Notes: a model not told the origin generated them from the sequence alone. Shown: positions 23,604-36,100, numbered from the stretch's first letter. The stretch is DNA of 64,000 nucleotides from Pezicula radicicola (GCA_003008705.1 PDUO01000002.1:1258898-1322897); one strand, 5' to 3'. Numbers and translations are program-made.

Positions 23604-24062
23604 CTTGACGATTGGTAAAGTATAACCTCACAGACGTGGAAACAAAAGAATTGAAAGGAGCGACAAGAAAGTCGCGCTCTGCTCTGCACTTATATATGGT
23701 CGCAGAAAGTGCGCGGTGGTGATGTGTCGAAAAGGAGGAGAAGGACTTCGAGGAGGCTATTTGAGCTGGGGACAGATGTGCCTCGCCGGAACTTTTAGCG
23801 CCATCCGAAGTAAAGGGACAGATAGTCGCGCCGCTAGAAGGTGGAAGGGAATGGGTCACGTGGACCGTATAAACAAAAGCCTTGTGTAAATTATCATTAT
23901 GCGCCAATCGCCGCGAGGCTTGCAAAACCTTAAGTGAGATTACCTTAAATTGTTATTTGGGTGCTTCCACCCTCCAACTCCTCTCAAAACATCAGACGGC
24001 GGAACGCTTTAAGAAGAACCTACCTGTTGCATCATTATTCAACAACACCTCAGATCAGATGA
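23604..24062. promoter_or_regulatory. Shared promoter region of SEC61 and MOD5
   Basis: A 459-bp interval between two divergent start codons. A CACGTG-type or unfolded-protein-response box is not clearly seen; CACGTGGACC near 23855 contains CACGTG, a possible bHLH site. Confidence 0.5.
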
Positions 24063-25574
24063 ATGCTGCGTAATCTGTTCCGCCGTCTCGACCCTGTGGC
24101 CATGGCACGACAGATGCCCACTGCGCCTTTGCTCGTTGTTCTCGGCGCAACAGGCACTGGGAAGTCTGAGGTACAGTAAATTATTTCGTCAGCCTTGTTA
24201 TCGCCTTGTCCTCCAAATTGCCTGTTGACCAACAAACCACAGCTGGCCGTAGACCTAGCAACTCAATTCGACGGCGAAATCATCAATGGCGATGCGATGC
24301 AAATGTATGCGGGACTTCCTATAATCACCAACAAAATCCCAATCGAAGAGCAGAAGGGCATACCGCACCACTTACTTGATTGTATTGGGCTCGACGAGGA
24401 GCCGTGGCACGTAGGCACGTTCAAGAAGAATGCTGGCAAGATTGTTCAGGAGATTCGTTCGCGAGGAAAAATACCTATTCTTGTCGGCGGAACACATTAT
24501 TATACACAGTCTTTGTTGTTTGAGGATACCTTGGTCCACGGTTCAGCCACTGGTGAGGGAGATCATTCAGACAACGAGGTCTCCACTGAGGAACTGAAGA
24601 TCAAATTCCCCATACTCACAGGACCTACGGAGGCAATCCTCGAAAAGCTTAGGCATGTTGATCCTATAATGGCGCAACGATGGCATCCAAATGATAGGCG
24701 AAAGATCCAACGGTCACTCGAGATATTCCTTGCCACAGGCAAGAAAGCGTCCGAAATCTATGAACAGCAGAAACAAAACCAAATATCTAAGAGAAAGAGT
24801 GATTCCTGCTCAGGAGTGTCACAAGTGTCCGATACTGTGCTGGACTCTACCCTCCTATTCTGGGTATACTCCAAACCTGAGTCTCTTAACCTGCGTCTGG
24901 ATGCCCGCGTGGATAAAATGGTTGAGTCTGGATTATTGGACGAAGTCCAAACATTAGACCAGCACCTACAGCAACAGAAAAACCTCGGAGTGGCTGTTGA
25001 CAAAACTCGGGGGATATGGGCTTCGATTGGATGGAAGGAGTTTGACAACTATCTCACTCTCCTTAAAAGTGAGAGTCCACTACAAGAACTTGATGCCCAA
25101 CTGGAGCAGTCTATTGAACAAGTCAAAGCTGCTACTCGGCAGTATGCAAGACGCCAAGTAAGATGGATCCGAGTAAAGCTGATGGACGCACTCTCAAATG
25201 AGGATGCACTTGACAACCTTTATCTTCTTGATGGCAGTGATATTACAGTCTGGAAAGATACCGTCTCGGATACTGCCATCCAAATTACTGAAAGGTTTTT
25301 AGCAGGCTCTGAGCGCCCCATCCCCAGCGAGCTCTCAGAAGTTGCTAAAGATGTCCTTGCTCCAGATGAGGCTCCAGAGACCTCGGATAATAATTGGACC
25401 CAGCAGGAATGCGAATTGTGCCATGTTATAGGAGCCACTGAGAATCAGTGGCAGGATCATCTTAATAGTCGTCGGCATCGGGCTCTCATCAAAAGACGCA
25501 GCAGAAACCTAAGTCTCGGTAGGTCATCTCTCAGTAATATTGGTGATCAAGAAATCAAGACCAAAGTGCCCTGA
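24063..25574 (+). CDS. MOD5: tRNA dimethylallyltransferase (isopentenyl-tRNA transferase)
   Basis: Transfers a dimethylallyl group to A37 of tRNAs that read codons beginning with U. Exons 24063-24170 and 24243-25574 (72-nt intron) give 479 aa. The P-loop GATGTGKS is at about residues 28-35 and is split from LAVDLATQFDGEIINGDAMQ by the intron. DAMQMYAGLPIITNK and the VGGTHYYTQSLLFED segment are family signatures. Near the C-terminus is a C2H2 zinc finger, Cys-x2-Cys-x12-His-x5-His (CELCHVIGATENQWQDHL onwards), present in eukaryotic members. The first residues (MLRNLFRRLDPVAMARQ) look like a mitochondrial presequence, with Met14 and Met18 as alternative starts. This matches the dual-targeting arrangement known for yeast Mod5. 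Confidence 0.93.
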
Positions 25575-26260
25575 AGAGAGGGTCAGTCTTGAAACTCGAT
25601 TTTACACAATCAGGAAAGAAGAAACTGAGAAACGCGCTGCACTCAAAACTTGTCCCTCCCAGTGTCCTTTTGAGGTCATTCCAGGCTGAGCATCTGCTTG
25701 CCAAACACACATATATAGCAACATGGTGTCCACTAAGCACTAGTAGCATTATCAGCGCAGTTGTTTGGCATCGACCACAAAGCTTTCTTTGACATGTATT
25801 CCAAGAATGACGTTAATGATGCCAGACGGGTTCAACAGCTTAGAGCTTTGACTGAGCTCACTTTTTGTTACGCTATCTACCTATCCATCATATGAAAACT
25901 TTTCTTTGCAGCAACAGACATCTTATCTAATAGTAAGCGACCGGCAAAATGCCATCGCGTATCACAGAATAAAGCAACGTTTGCGAGAGCCAGAATATTT
26001 TATGTCTTTCAATTGCCAAATTGAAGTATGCATGCGGAATTTAGGTATTAGTCTATAACGCCCCACTATGTACTCAATGCTCCAGCAACGTGATCTGCTT
26101 CTCGACTCGTTCATGCATTCGTCAATCCCATCCGTCCCCCATATTCACCTTTACAAAAAGAAAAGGCTGTACCAGGCAGCTCTCCTATGTTCGCCAAACT
26201 CCCAACAAGCAAAATAAACCCCAATGCAACAAACACCGTTAATTCTCTACATCAATCATC
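25575..26260. other. Intergenic between convergent genes
   Basis: About 690 bp with no supported frame; likely 3' untranslated regions of MOD5 and the Hsp40 gene. Confidence 0.4.
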
Positions 26261-27479
26261 TCACAGAATCTCCTTGAGCTTTCTCTTCTGCTCCATGGTC
26301 AAGGAAGTTGGGAATTTGACATTGTACTTGACGATGAAATTTCCTCTCTGGTCTGGCTTCTTGCTCAGTGGCATACCGAGGTTCGGGAAAGCCTCTGTGG
26401 AACCGGGCTGCGTGGGACCGGCTTTTTCGATTGGGATTTGTTTACCATCAATTGTTGTTACAGTTCGCTTCCAGCCAGTGAGTGCCTCTTTCAGATTTAG
26501 CTCGATAGGTAGGATGATGTCGTCGCCGTCGCGGGTAAAGAGTGGGTGCTTTTTCTATGAAATTGTTAGCTAATAAACAATAAGTGTGATCTTGGAATTA
26601 AACTTGCCTCTTCAACCACGAAATGCAGATCTTGTTGACCACCTTCTTCCTGATCTCCAACACCCTTGAACTTGATCTTGCTTCCCTTCTTCAATCCAGG
26701 TTTGATATCCATCTCCAAGATCTTATCTTGAGTGGTCCTGACACCAGTTGCCTCATCAAAGGTCTTCCGCTTGATCTTCATCTTCTTGTGAACACCCTTA
26801 AATAGCTCCTCCAACGTGACAGGCAGCGGTCTCTCCACAGTTGTGACTTCAGGAGTAGCAGCCCTCTGTGGCGCAGGTTCTGCACCTCCAAAACGTGGCC
26901 GACTGGAGCGTCCACCACCACTCTGTCGGGGAATTTGTGAGAATAGGTCATCCATATCATCGCCTCCCATGCTACCTCCCTGACCTCTCAAGAACTCCGA
27001 AAAGATGGAATCCGGATTACTGAAGCTAAACCCACCACCACCACTACCACCTGTGCTGAAATGGAAAGATCGTGCACCTCCACCAAATGGAGTACCGCCT
27101 GGGAACCCGCCGAAGCCTCCTGGCATCCCTCCTGCCCCTGCACTCTCATATGGATTTCCACCTGGACCGCTAGCTTGTGGTGGCGGGGCACCGTGCAGCA
27201 GGAACTCTAGACCATAGTCATCGTACGTCTTGCGCTTCTCCGGGTCTGATAGGATTTCGTACGCTTGTGAACATTCTTTGAACTTCTCAACGGCGGCTGG
27301 GTTGTCCTTGTTCTTATCTGGATGGTGCTTCAAGGCAGCTTTCCTGGATTGTGCGTTAGCATGTGCTTCGTCGGTGAGAAGAGACGAGGTTGTACTTACC
27401 GATATGCTTTCTTGATTTCGTCTTGAGTAGCACTTGGCTTAATGCTCAAGGCATCGTATAGTTTTGTTTCTGCTACCAT
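26261..27479 (-). CDS. SIS1: Type II (class B) DnaJ/Hsp40 co-chaperone, Sis1-like
   Basis: Cytosolic co-chaperone that delivers unfolded clients to Hsp70 and stimulates its ATPase. Exons 27479-27400, 27343-26608 and 26554-26261 give 369 aa. The J domain (residues 1 to about 70) includes LKHHPDKN with the HPD tripeptide. A Gly/Phe-rich region follows ([19 protein letters not shown]), then the substrate-binding C-terminal domains; there is no Cys-rich zinc finger, which makes it class B. The second intron (26555-26607, 53 nt) begins with GC, in the context GAG/GCAAGT, and ends ATAG. Using it gives [16 protein letters not shown], the expected Sis1-type junction, whereas reading through gives an early stop. 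A perfect heat-shock element lies about 517 bp upstream. Confidence 0.94.
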
Positions 27480-28243
27480 TGTTGCAGTTGTGTTGTAGTG
27501 GATTAATCTTTGTGTGAATTATGTGACAAGGCTGTTAATGTGGTGGCGGGCTGGTTCTGACTTAAAAGCACGCAGACACTGCAAAATTGGTGACAACAGC
27601 CTTGTTCTGACTTGGGTGCGTGCGGAACAGGTCGAATATGTCGAAGGTGCTCGAAGATGCGCTGCGGCGAACAGCAGGTGATAGCGACTTCTTGGTCGTC
27701 ACACTTGAACTGGCACAATAAAGAACCTCGACCGGAAAACAATGCACAGTAGGAGACAATTGCTTTCTTCAGGGAAGATTGATTGGCCAATGAACTCCAA
27801 TTGACTGAAGAACGATAATATCCGGTTCTTTTTTTTTATTACAGGATTTATCGAAGATGAGTCTTTTTGCAGAGTGTGTATGCAGGATGTTTGAGTAATG
27901 CTTTTATTCCCCTCATCGGTTCACGGTGAAGCCCATCAGGACCCAGTGACTGAGTGACGTGATGTTTTGGCGTGGGCGGCGGGGGAGCAAACTTGGAAGC
28001 TTCGCGAAGCTTCTTTCCAAGCGATCAACAACTGTAACCTGCATGAATGATGCTGAATGTACTCGACAAATTAATTATACTCAGAAAATGATTTTTATAT
28101 CCGGCTGGTAGATGCATCCACAAGGAGAAAACTCGCACAGTATCTTATAAGGCTGAGCTTCGTCTTTAGGAATATTACAGGTCATTAACATTAGGTATTC
28201 CTTCCTCTCTACTCACATATTGTACAGTCTCCATACAGATCGG
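27480..28243. other. Intergenic upstream of SIS1
   Basis: Promoter of the minus-strand Hsp40 gene and 3' end of PGS1. Contains the heat-shock element listed separately and a run of T near 27830. Confidence 0.5.
27996..28013. promoter_or_regulatory. Heat-shock element, four perfect alternating units
   Basis: The sequence GAAGCTTCGCGAAGCTTC is four contiguous alternating nGAAn/nTTCn units with two-base spacers, the consensus target of heat-shock factor. It is palindromic, so it could act on either side, but the nearest start codon it precedes is that of the Sis1-like Hsp40 gene, about 517 bp away. SIS1 is a known Hsf1 target in yeast. Confidence 0.85.
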
Positions 28244-29962
28244 TCACAGAGCACCACCAACTAATTTTACAATCCACATCGCAAGCCGAACCTGAATACC
28301 TACCCTTCTATCCGTCTTCAAGAAATCATCCATGTCTACTCTATTTGCATAATCCTGCAGTCCATCTCTTTCATCTGCAAGGCTCTTCTTCAACCCCTCG
28401 TCACTTGTCACAATGGCGGTCCCAACTTCCAAATCCAAGCTGTAGCTTCTCTTCGTATAGTTGCTGCTCCCAACGATGCTTAGACAAGGTTCTTTGTCTC
28501 CATTGATACTAATCCAAAGACCTTTGGCATGATAGGTCCATCCGTCTTTCTCGCCAACTGTTCCCCGGCGCCATTCTTTCAACGTAACGTCTTGTTGCCG
28601 GTTTATTTTGGCAGCCGACTCTAGAAATCGCCGTGAGAGAAGAGTGTACGCCGCTGGGAGCAGTCCAGAGACTCCCTTGGAGCCATAGAAACCATTGGCT
28701 TGGGGAGAGGCGGTAATTATAGTATTGGAGACTGATGGAGTCGAGAGGAGCAGGGAAGTAAGACATGGGTCTGGATTAAAGTATCCGGCAGTGAACGTCC
28801 AAGAAGACGACGCGATTTTGGGGGAAGAGAGAGCAGTAAGGATGCTGTTTATAGCCGGGAGCTCGGTTGATGTATCCGGGCGGAGAAGAGGTGTTAGTTG
28901 GGATAGAGGATAAACTGTTGTATTTGTAGTGGCCGACGCTGGAGAACTTGTAGGAGCTCTAATTAGTTGGCTGAAAATCGAGGATGCAGCAAGAATGTAC
29001 TTCGAAGGAGAATCGAGTGGGCAAGGTGCGAGGTTAGAGCTTGGCCATTCGAGAACGAAGCCAGCTGGTTCCTGGGGGTCTGGAGTGACAACGAAGCTCA
29101 GCTTAGCTACAGTTTCATGAATTTTGAAGAAGTAACCAGTGATGTCTTTCGAGGAGAATACGTGATATCGGTCTTGGCGATCTGTAAAGTAATCATTCGA
29201 GAGGTTTGCCCTATCAAAATCAGACATGAGAATATTCTCAGAATGTAAAGAGACATACCCAGAGATTATAATCTCATCATCTGCTCCGTACAACTTCATA
29301 TGCTGTAAGCCCCAACCTTCGTTGATCCTCTTGGGAATATATTTCTTCCTCAGGCCTGTCAAATTCGGGGTGTGATACATTCTAATTTCAACCCTTTCTG
29401 ATCCAAACTCGGAAACCAGTGGTGCAAGCAAAGATGCGCATGATGGCTGTGGAGCTTCTCGTGTACCTCTGAGGGCGTCTGTAAGGATACTGAGCTTCAG
29501 TTGGGGCTTGTTCCGCAGGGCTTGTTGCAGCGTAGCTATCTTGCGGTTACGTCAATAACAATCCTGAGTACTGACAAGGACGATTTACAAGTTCATGTTC
29601 TGTTTTCCCTATATACAACGTTGACAGAAATATCTGCTTCTCCGCGCTGAGTATCTTAGCCTGCTTCCATCAGCTTTCGAGCCTTGCCATTGGGTTTTGC
29701 TTCAGCAAACCTTTAGTGTCTCGTAGAACTCCGAGGGCGAGCGCAATATCCTAATCTGTGATCCGTGGATCTCGAATTTTGGCGCAATCCTATCGAGCTC
29801 ATTTGTAAAGGCGCCTAGCATCGGTGCTGGAGAGGACCCATTGGCAGATGCAATGGATGGTGTTGAGGTAGAATATCTTCGTAGCTTAGCTTGCTGTATT
29901 CGTGGCCGGTAGACTTGTACTCTTCGAGTTGCAGAGCATCTTGTGATACTCCTAGCTATCAT
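28244..29962 (-). CDS. PGS1: Phosphatidylglycerophosphate synthase, mitochondrial
   Basis: Makes phosphatidylglycerol phosphate from CDP-diacylglycerol and glycerol-3-phosphate, the committed step towards cardiolipin. Exons 29962-29711, 29660-29589 and 29539-28244 give 539 aa. The N-terminus (MIARSITRCSATRRVQVYRP) is basic and amphipathic, as in a mitochondrial presequence. Two phospholipase-D-type HKD motifs are visible: HMKLYGADD and HAKGLWISINGD followed by GSSNYTKRS. LSTLYIGKTEHEL and LTDALRGTRE also fit the family. The third exon acceptor is AAG, preceding IATLQQALRN; the neighbouring TAG would shift the frame. The start at 29962 is chosen because the frame upstream of it has no ATG. Confidence 0.94.
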
Positions 29963-30142
29963 AGCCAATTTTAAAGTCAACAAGAAGAAAGAGCGTAGTG
30001 GAGGTTGTTTTGAACTTTGCTTGCTGCATTGTAATGTGCTAGTCGTGATTCGGCTGAGACCGACGCCAAGGATCTCCAGAGCCCGACGACTTCAACCAAC
30101 TGAAGCTGTTCAACGTCCCTAAGCCATTGCGACCACAACAAG
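29963..30142. promoter_or_regulatory. Compact divergent promoter between PGS1 and NDUFA12
   Basis: Only 180 bp separate the two start codons. Both products act in the mitochondrial inner membrane. No obvious TATA box is present. Confidence 0.6.
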
Positions 30143-30890
30143 ATGTCTACGGTTATGAGAACATTGCGCAACCTGCGCAGAGCAGGTGTCAAGGTATGAG
30201 AGTCAGTTGGGACTTTTTACGCTGCTTGCTGACAATTATACGCGCAGGATGCCCTCCACCAAATGCAGGTATGCATACCCCGAATCCACCCACGAGCGAC
30301 TCATGACAGGAACACTGCTGATGCAGGTGTATTGTTTTAGCACATTGGTAAATGTTTCTCTGGTCTATCAATGAGGAAAGCTGCTCACGACTTTGATAGG
30401 TGATACCAAGGCGGGTACTCTGATCGCGAAGGACAGGTACGGCAACAAATACTTTGAGAACCTGGAGGACGAACTGCCACGTATGGCCTTGTCTCATTCA
30501 ATGGTCTGATTCTAAAGCTCACAATGTGACAGTACGAACAAGATGGGTGGATTACAAGGACTACGAATTCGACCCGTAAGGACCGCGTTCCGTACAGTCT
30601 ATTTATCCCTAACTCTACGTGTAGGACACAACTTGAACCTGGATGGCACGCCTGGATCTCTTATATGGTTGACAAGCCTCCTACTGAAGACCCAGTTCTT
30701 CAGACAGGAGTACGACCATGGGAGCTACCAGAACACCGGCCAAACTTGACGGCCACCCGAGCTGCTTTCAAGACATACTCTACGTAAAATCTTTCACTAT
30801 GCCTGAGAGGTTTCATACAGCTAATCATCTAACTATAGCACAAAACCTAAGATCAATGCGTGGACACCAGTCGCTGCATCAAGGGGATAG
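30143..30890 (+). CDS. NDUFA12: Mitochondrial complex I accessory subunit NDUFA12 (B17.2)
   Basis: Accessory subunit of NADH:ubiquinone oxidoreductase. The gene is unusually fragmented: seven exons (30143-30193, 30248-30268, 30341-30347, 30400-30480, 30533-30575, 30625-30783, 30839-30890) for only 137 aa. Exon 2 is 21 nt and exon 3 is 7 nt (CACATTG). The junctions give DALHQMQ, then HIG, then DTKAGTLIAKDRYGNKYFEN, which is the conserved core. It continues with RTRWVDYKDYEFDPTQLEPG, WHAWISYMVDKPPTEDP and the family-typical ending TKPKINAWTPVAASRG. Phases are consistent throughout and the total is 414 nt with the stop. Divergent from PGS1. Confidence 0.92.
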
Positions 30891-33128
30891 AGGGTAGTGA
30901 AATTGCAAAGAGCTGTGTACATATTATTTGAACACTGGAGTTGTCTGTTTATATCTGCGGTCTAAATAAGTGACAATCACGTTTGTTTCCGTCCAACGAG
31001 AAAGAGGAACTTTGGCCAACTTGAATTCAGGCAATACTGATATAACCGACTCTTACAACACAAGTTCACCTTGATCCTCTTGCTCTAGAGGTGGTCATTA
31101 TTTGCATCCTTGGCTATAATTTAAGAAGGTAAAAGTGCCTATCTTCTTTGCTACTTGATATTAATCCAAAAAGCTCCGTTCTGGAAATTGGTCCCTACAG
31201 ACATACAATCCGGAAGACCAATAGCCCTCCTTAATGTGTTTGTGCTTTAAAGCCAAAGAATAATTCAATGCCGTTTGAGACCAGAGAGTTTTAATATTAG
31301 TATAAAAAAATGATATGTCACATTAAGGTAAGCCTCATTTGCTATAATTTCCCTTGCCGAACAACCGTCTAATGAAATATCCTAACTTGCTTTGATCAAA
31401 TGGTGAGTTCCTTTTCATCTTAAAAGAAGTAGTAAATGTATAATCTTACTAGTAAGATATCAAACTCGTCTTAAGTCCAGTCCAAGGGAATTTATATTAT
31501 CTTGCACTTTAGTTTGAGGTCTTGAAATTGCTCTTTATAATTGCTATAGAGAAGAAGAAAAACTCACATAAACATCACAGACTTTTCTTTGCCATAGTTC
31601 AAGCCAGGTTAATCCAGAATCATTTTGCCAACACAATAGTTGCCAAGTCTTACCCTGGACCAGGACTCTACATTTGCCGACATCATCTCCTACTCTCTAA
31701 GTTGTGCCCAAATTTTCAATTCTCAGAGGTACTAGACCCAAACGGAAGATTCCCCAATCTAATAAATGTCTTGGGAACCCAAGGGCCAACGTTCGGGCCC
31801 ACAACTGAACAACCAGCATGATGGGATAAGGGTTCCTCCCTAGACAATCTAAAAGGGGAATACAAATTTTGCATCCTCTAACAACATTACAGCAATCAGC
31901 CATCTCGAAAAGGTCTTTACTCTTAGGCGCTGTGGTTGTTCAGCTGATAGAATTGACGTCGAAAAGCTCGACTTGTCGACCCCTCGTTTATTATCTTGAT
32001 GATGGACACAACGTAAGCTAACAGGTCGCTTTCGGAGCTTACATTGTGGTTCATCCTTGCTTGACTTATCAACACGGCATACTCGAGTAAATGAGGTGAC
32101 TCCAACCTAGTCATTCCGAGATTTCTCTACATGCCCCGAGGAAAGTGCATGTACTTCCGTACCAGTAGAAGCAAAGGATAACTGCCTAGGTACTTCCATA
32201 CAAAATCTAAAATGTCGTTATTACAGTATTTGTACATTGCATCCTTGACTTAATAAATAAAGGTTATTACCATGGCGGGGAAGTACTGAAAGTAAGCCTA
32301 TATTCTTGTGCTACAATAACTTTTGTTGAAATGCACGTTCGCTGTACTGTACCCCATTGCAAGCGCGACCATGAACCATGAGATTTATCGAAAACCCCTC
32401 CTCTCAACATGCAGAGTGCAGAAGAGTTTTCGCTTGTCTGCTCTCCAAGGTTCCCCGGTGTCCAAACAGCTAGTGGAGGCAAAATGAGCCAATCACAAGA
32501 ACCAGTGATCCAACGACCTCTGCACCTTACAGGCTCACACCATCCGTATCTGTGGTCGGCGTGCTGTACCACCGAGTACCAAAAACCAAAACGTCTCGGT
32601 CCGGCAGAGCGGTGTGAAAGAGATAGGTAACCCTCATACTCTGCAGTGATTCATGTGACTAACTAGCTACAATGTCTGCCTGGTGACCTTATCTTGTAAC
32701 TCCTCAGTAATAATATGCTCAGTAATAAAAAGTTTGTCACTCTTAAAGTGGAGGAAATACGAGTGGTTGAGGTTTAGTGCTCCGTACAATATAGGTAATC
32801 TAGTATACTGGGAGAGAGAGTATTCTTTCGTCTCCACTTGCCGTCACCAGCACGCCAGGTTCCGAGTCCTCGTCCACCCCCTACGACGTACGTATTTCGG
32901 CGCTAACGTCCAGAACTCGAGTAGCGTGCGTAGCGAAAATAGTGGGGTCGATTAGAGTTCCTATCAACGCTGTACTAGTAGCGACCGGCTTGTGAATCGC
33001 CTCTCGTCTTGCTTTCAACATCAATCTTCTTAGACATTCCATGTCGGTATCCTTTGCCTTGTAGTCGGCGTACTCATCCAGCAGCTTCAATTACTGAAGC
33101 TACGATAGTTCGCCCACAGCATTTGACA
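30891..33128. other. Intergenic between NDUFA12 and the ABC transporter
   Basis: About 2.2 kb, partly AT-rich. Frames near 31.7-31.9 kb, 32.4-32.6 kb and 32.9-33.1 kb are short, unassigned and overlap on both strands. The right end (33.0-33.1 kb) should be the transporter's leader. No transposon ends were found by eye. Confidence 0.4.
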
Positions 33129-36100
33129 ATGGAGCTAGACAGGATGTCGTTGGGTCAATGTACAGGTCCAATTTGGAATGTCGACGACATCACAAATTGT
33201 GTCCAGCGCGAGTAAGAGTGGGATTCCAATTTCTAATGGGTTTTGAATTTGCTAACACTGCCTAGTTACCTCATGGTTCTCTTCCCATTAATAGCCATCG
33301 CCTTATCATTACTACAACTGCTTTTACAAGCCATTCGCCGCAACGTCAAGTCAAAACGCGAATCACAGTACAACTCGTTAGCGAACGGCTCGAATGGCCA
33401 TGCAACAACTGAATATCGCGATGTAGAGGTTACGTTGGATGGAAGTGATGAGGACGACAATGAGAACCTAATGATGAACGGTGGGCGACTTGCTTTAGCC
33501 AAAACGACTACGAAAGGTTCAGTCGCCCAGGTCGACAAGCCTGTTGCGCAGAACACATTAGTGATAATCGAGCTCCTCGCGATAGCCGCAGTCGATGCGA
33601 TCAGCATAGTGTCGTTGGTATTCGATGCTTATAGTCCGAAGGGCGTAGTTGCATCTGTGGCAGGAATCGTTACTTGGACATACATTCTGACTCTTGCGAT
33701 TCTGCGCCTAACACTTGCAAATACTCAATGGAGGGTTCCCCGACTCTGGAACCATACCGCATCTCTATATGCACTGCAATGGCTATTCTCAATTATCATC
33801 TTCCGATCAGCACTTATCCACCCCCGCTCAAGAGTTGCGCAGATCCTCGTGATTACTGAATTCGCTTTGGTCTCACTTCTCTTTGGAATCGCCATCACTA
33901 CGAGGAAAGGAAATAAGGCCGTTATTTTGGAATGGGAGAATGACATTGAGCCTTCTAGAGAACCCCTTGCTAGTCTCTTTTCCCTAGCCACGTTCTCTTG
34001 GGTTGATGCCATCGTGTGGCAAGGCTACAAAAAACCTTTTGAGCAGAAGGATGTCTGGAACTTGATGCCAAAGGACAAGGCCGCACATATCCTTGCTGAC
34101 TATCGACAACTGAAGAAGACGACAGCTCTGACATGGCATCTTATGGGCTACTTCCGTGGAATGTTGATTGTGCAATGTTCTTATGCTGTTTTCTCTGGTC
34201 TCTTCACCTTTGCGCCAACACTCTTGTTGAAAGCAATCTTGGAATATATTGAGGATCCAGGATCGGCTCCAAGAAATGTCATCTGGCTATAGTAAGTTAA
34301 TGCAACCTCATATGGACACCCAGGAGCGTGCTGACATATAAAAAAGTGTTATCCTCCTTGCATTCACAGATTTGCTCCGGTCGCTTGCAGATGGCCAGGC
34401 TCTATGGATTGGGCGCAAAATATGCATTAGATTACGAGCAATTATTATTGGGGAGATCTATGCCAAAGCCCTTCGACGAAAAGCAGCTGCTGGAAACGAT
34501 ACTACTCTGGGAGACAAGAAGGACAAGGCAGACGCTGCAAAAGGCAGCAAATGGAAGAAGCTGTTTGGCAAGAACAATTTTGACGCTAAAAAGAATCAAA
34601 CAGACTCAACGACAGCCGCAGACGATACAAATTCAATTGGGAAGGGCTCAGATGAGCAAGTCAATGTGGGCACAATTATTAACCTGATGTCTGTGGACTC
34701 TTTCAAAGTCAGTGAAATTACTGCCTACCTGCACTTTTTGCTTGCTGCGGCTCCTACACAGCTCGCCGTAGCAATCTATCTACTTTACAGGATTCTTGGC
34801 CTCAGTAGTATTCCTGGTTTAGTTGTCATGGTCATCCTCTTACCTGTCAATATCATGTTTGCTCGAGGATTTGGTCGAACACAGAAGAAAATTATGGCAG
34901 CTACCGACAAACGCATACACACCACTAATGAGGTCTTGCAAAACATTCGAATCATCAAATTCTTTGCCTGGGAGCACCGTTTCAGTGCTATTGTCAACGA
35001 AAAGAGGGCTGCAGAATTAAAGGCTTTGCGAATGAAATATATCCTGTGGGCCTTTGCAGTAGCAGTATGGAACACGGTCCCGGTCGTGATTACATTCTTC
35101 TCATTCCTCAGTTATGTTGTGATTGAGGGCAAGCCATTGTACCCATCCATCGCTTTCACTGCCATATCACTCTTCAGTATTCTTCGGGTCCCTCTGGATC
35201 AGCTTGGCGACATGATCGCACATGTGCAAGAGTCTAAAGTATCTGTTGATCGTGTTGAAGAGTTCCTGAACGAGGAGGAGACCGAGAAGTACGAGCAACT
35301 TAGTCACGACAATATTGACGAGGATGGCAATCAGATGATCGGTTTCAAAGATGCTACTTTCTCTTGGGGAGGGAAGGAAGCATCCGAGGAAGATGTCTCA
35401 GACGCTTTCCGACTAATGGATATGAACATCAGATTCGAGATTGGCAAGTTGAACATAATCGCCGGACCGACAGGTTCAGGAAAGACTTCACTTCTGATGG
35501 CTCTCTTGGGTGAGATGACTCTGATCAAAGGCAAAGTTTTCCTCCCTGGTGGATACAGTCGTGAGGATGTGCACCCCGACCCAGACACTGGTTTGGCTGA
35601 AAGTGTGGCCTACTGTGCACAGCAAGCTTGGCTCGTCAATGCAGACATCAAGGAGAACATTCTATTTTCTGCGCCCTTCGATGAGAAGAGATACAAAGAC
35701 GTCATCGTTGCTTGCGCATTGGAGCGGGACTTACAAATTCTAGATAACGGCGACAAGACCCTTGTTGGGGAGAAAGGGATCACTTTGTCAGGTGGTCAAA
35801 AACAACGTATCTCCCTCGCGCGGGCTCTCTACTCAAACTCGAGACACGTCCTCCTAGACGATTGTTTGAGTGCTGTAGACTCCCACACTGCCAAATGGAT
35901 CTTCGACAACTGCATCATGGGACCTTTGATGCGTGATCGAACGTGCATCTTGGTTACCCACAATGTTGCTCTCTGTGTTCCCTATTCTCGATACGTTGTT
36001 TGTCTTGACAACGGAAAGATTGACATTCAAGGACCAGCCGAAGCAGTCATGGCCTCAGGTAAACTCGGGGATGATGTCAATAAGTCAAGACCCGGTTCTG

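Noticed and set aside
32881..33090. 69-codon minus-strand frame before the ABC transporter
   Set aside because: Composition is fairly protein-like, but it lies antisense to the transporter's likely leader, has no motif and no partner exon that I could join.
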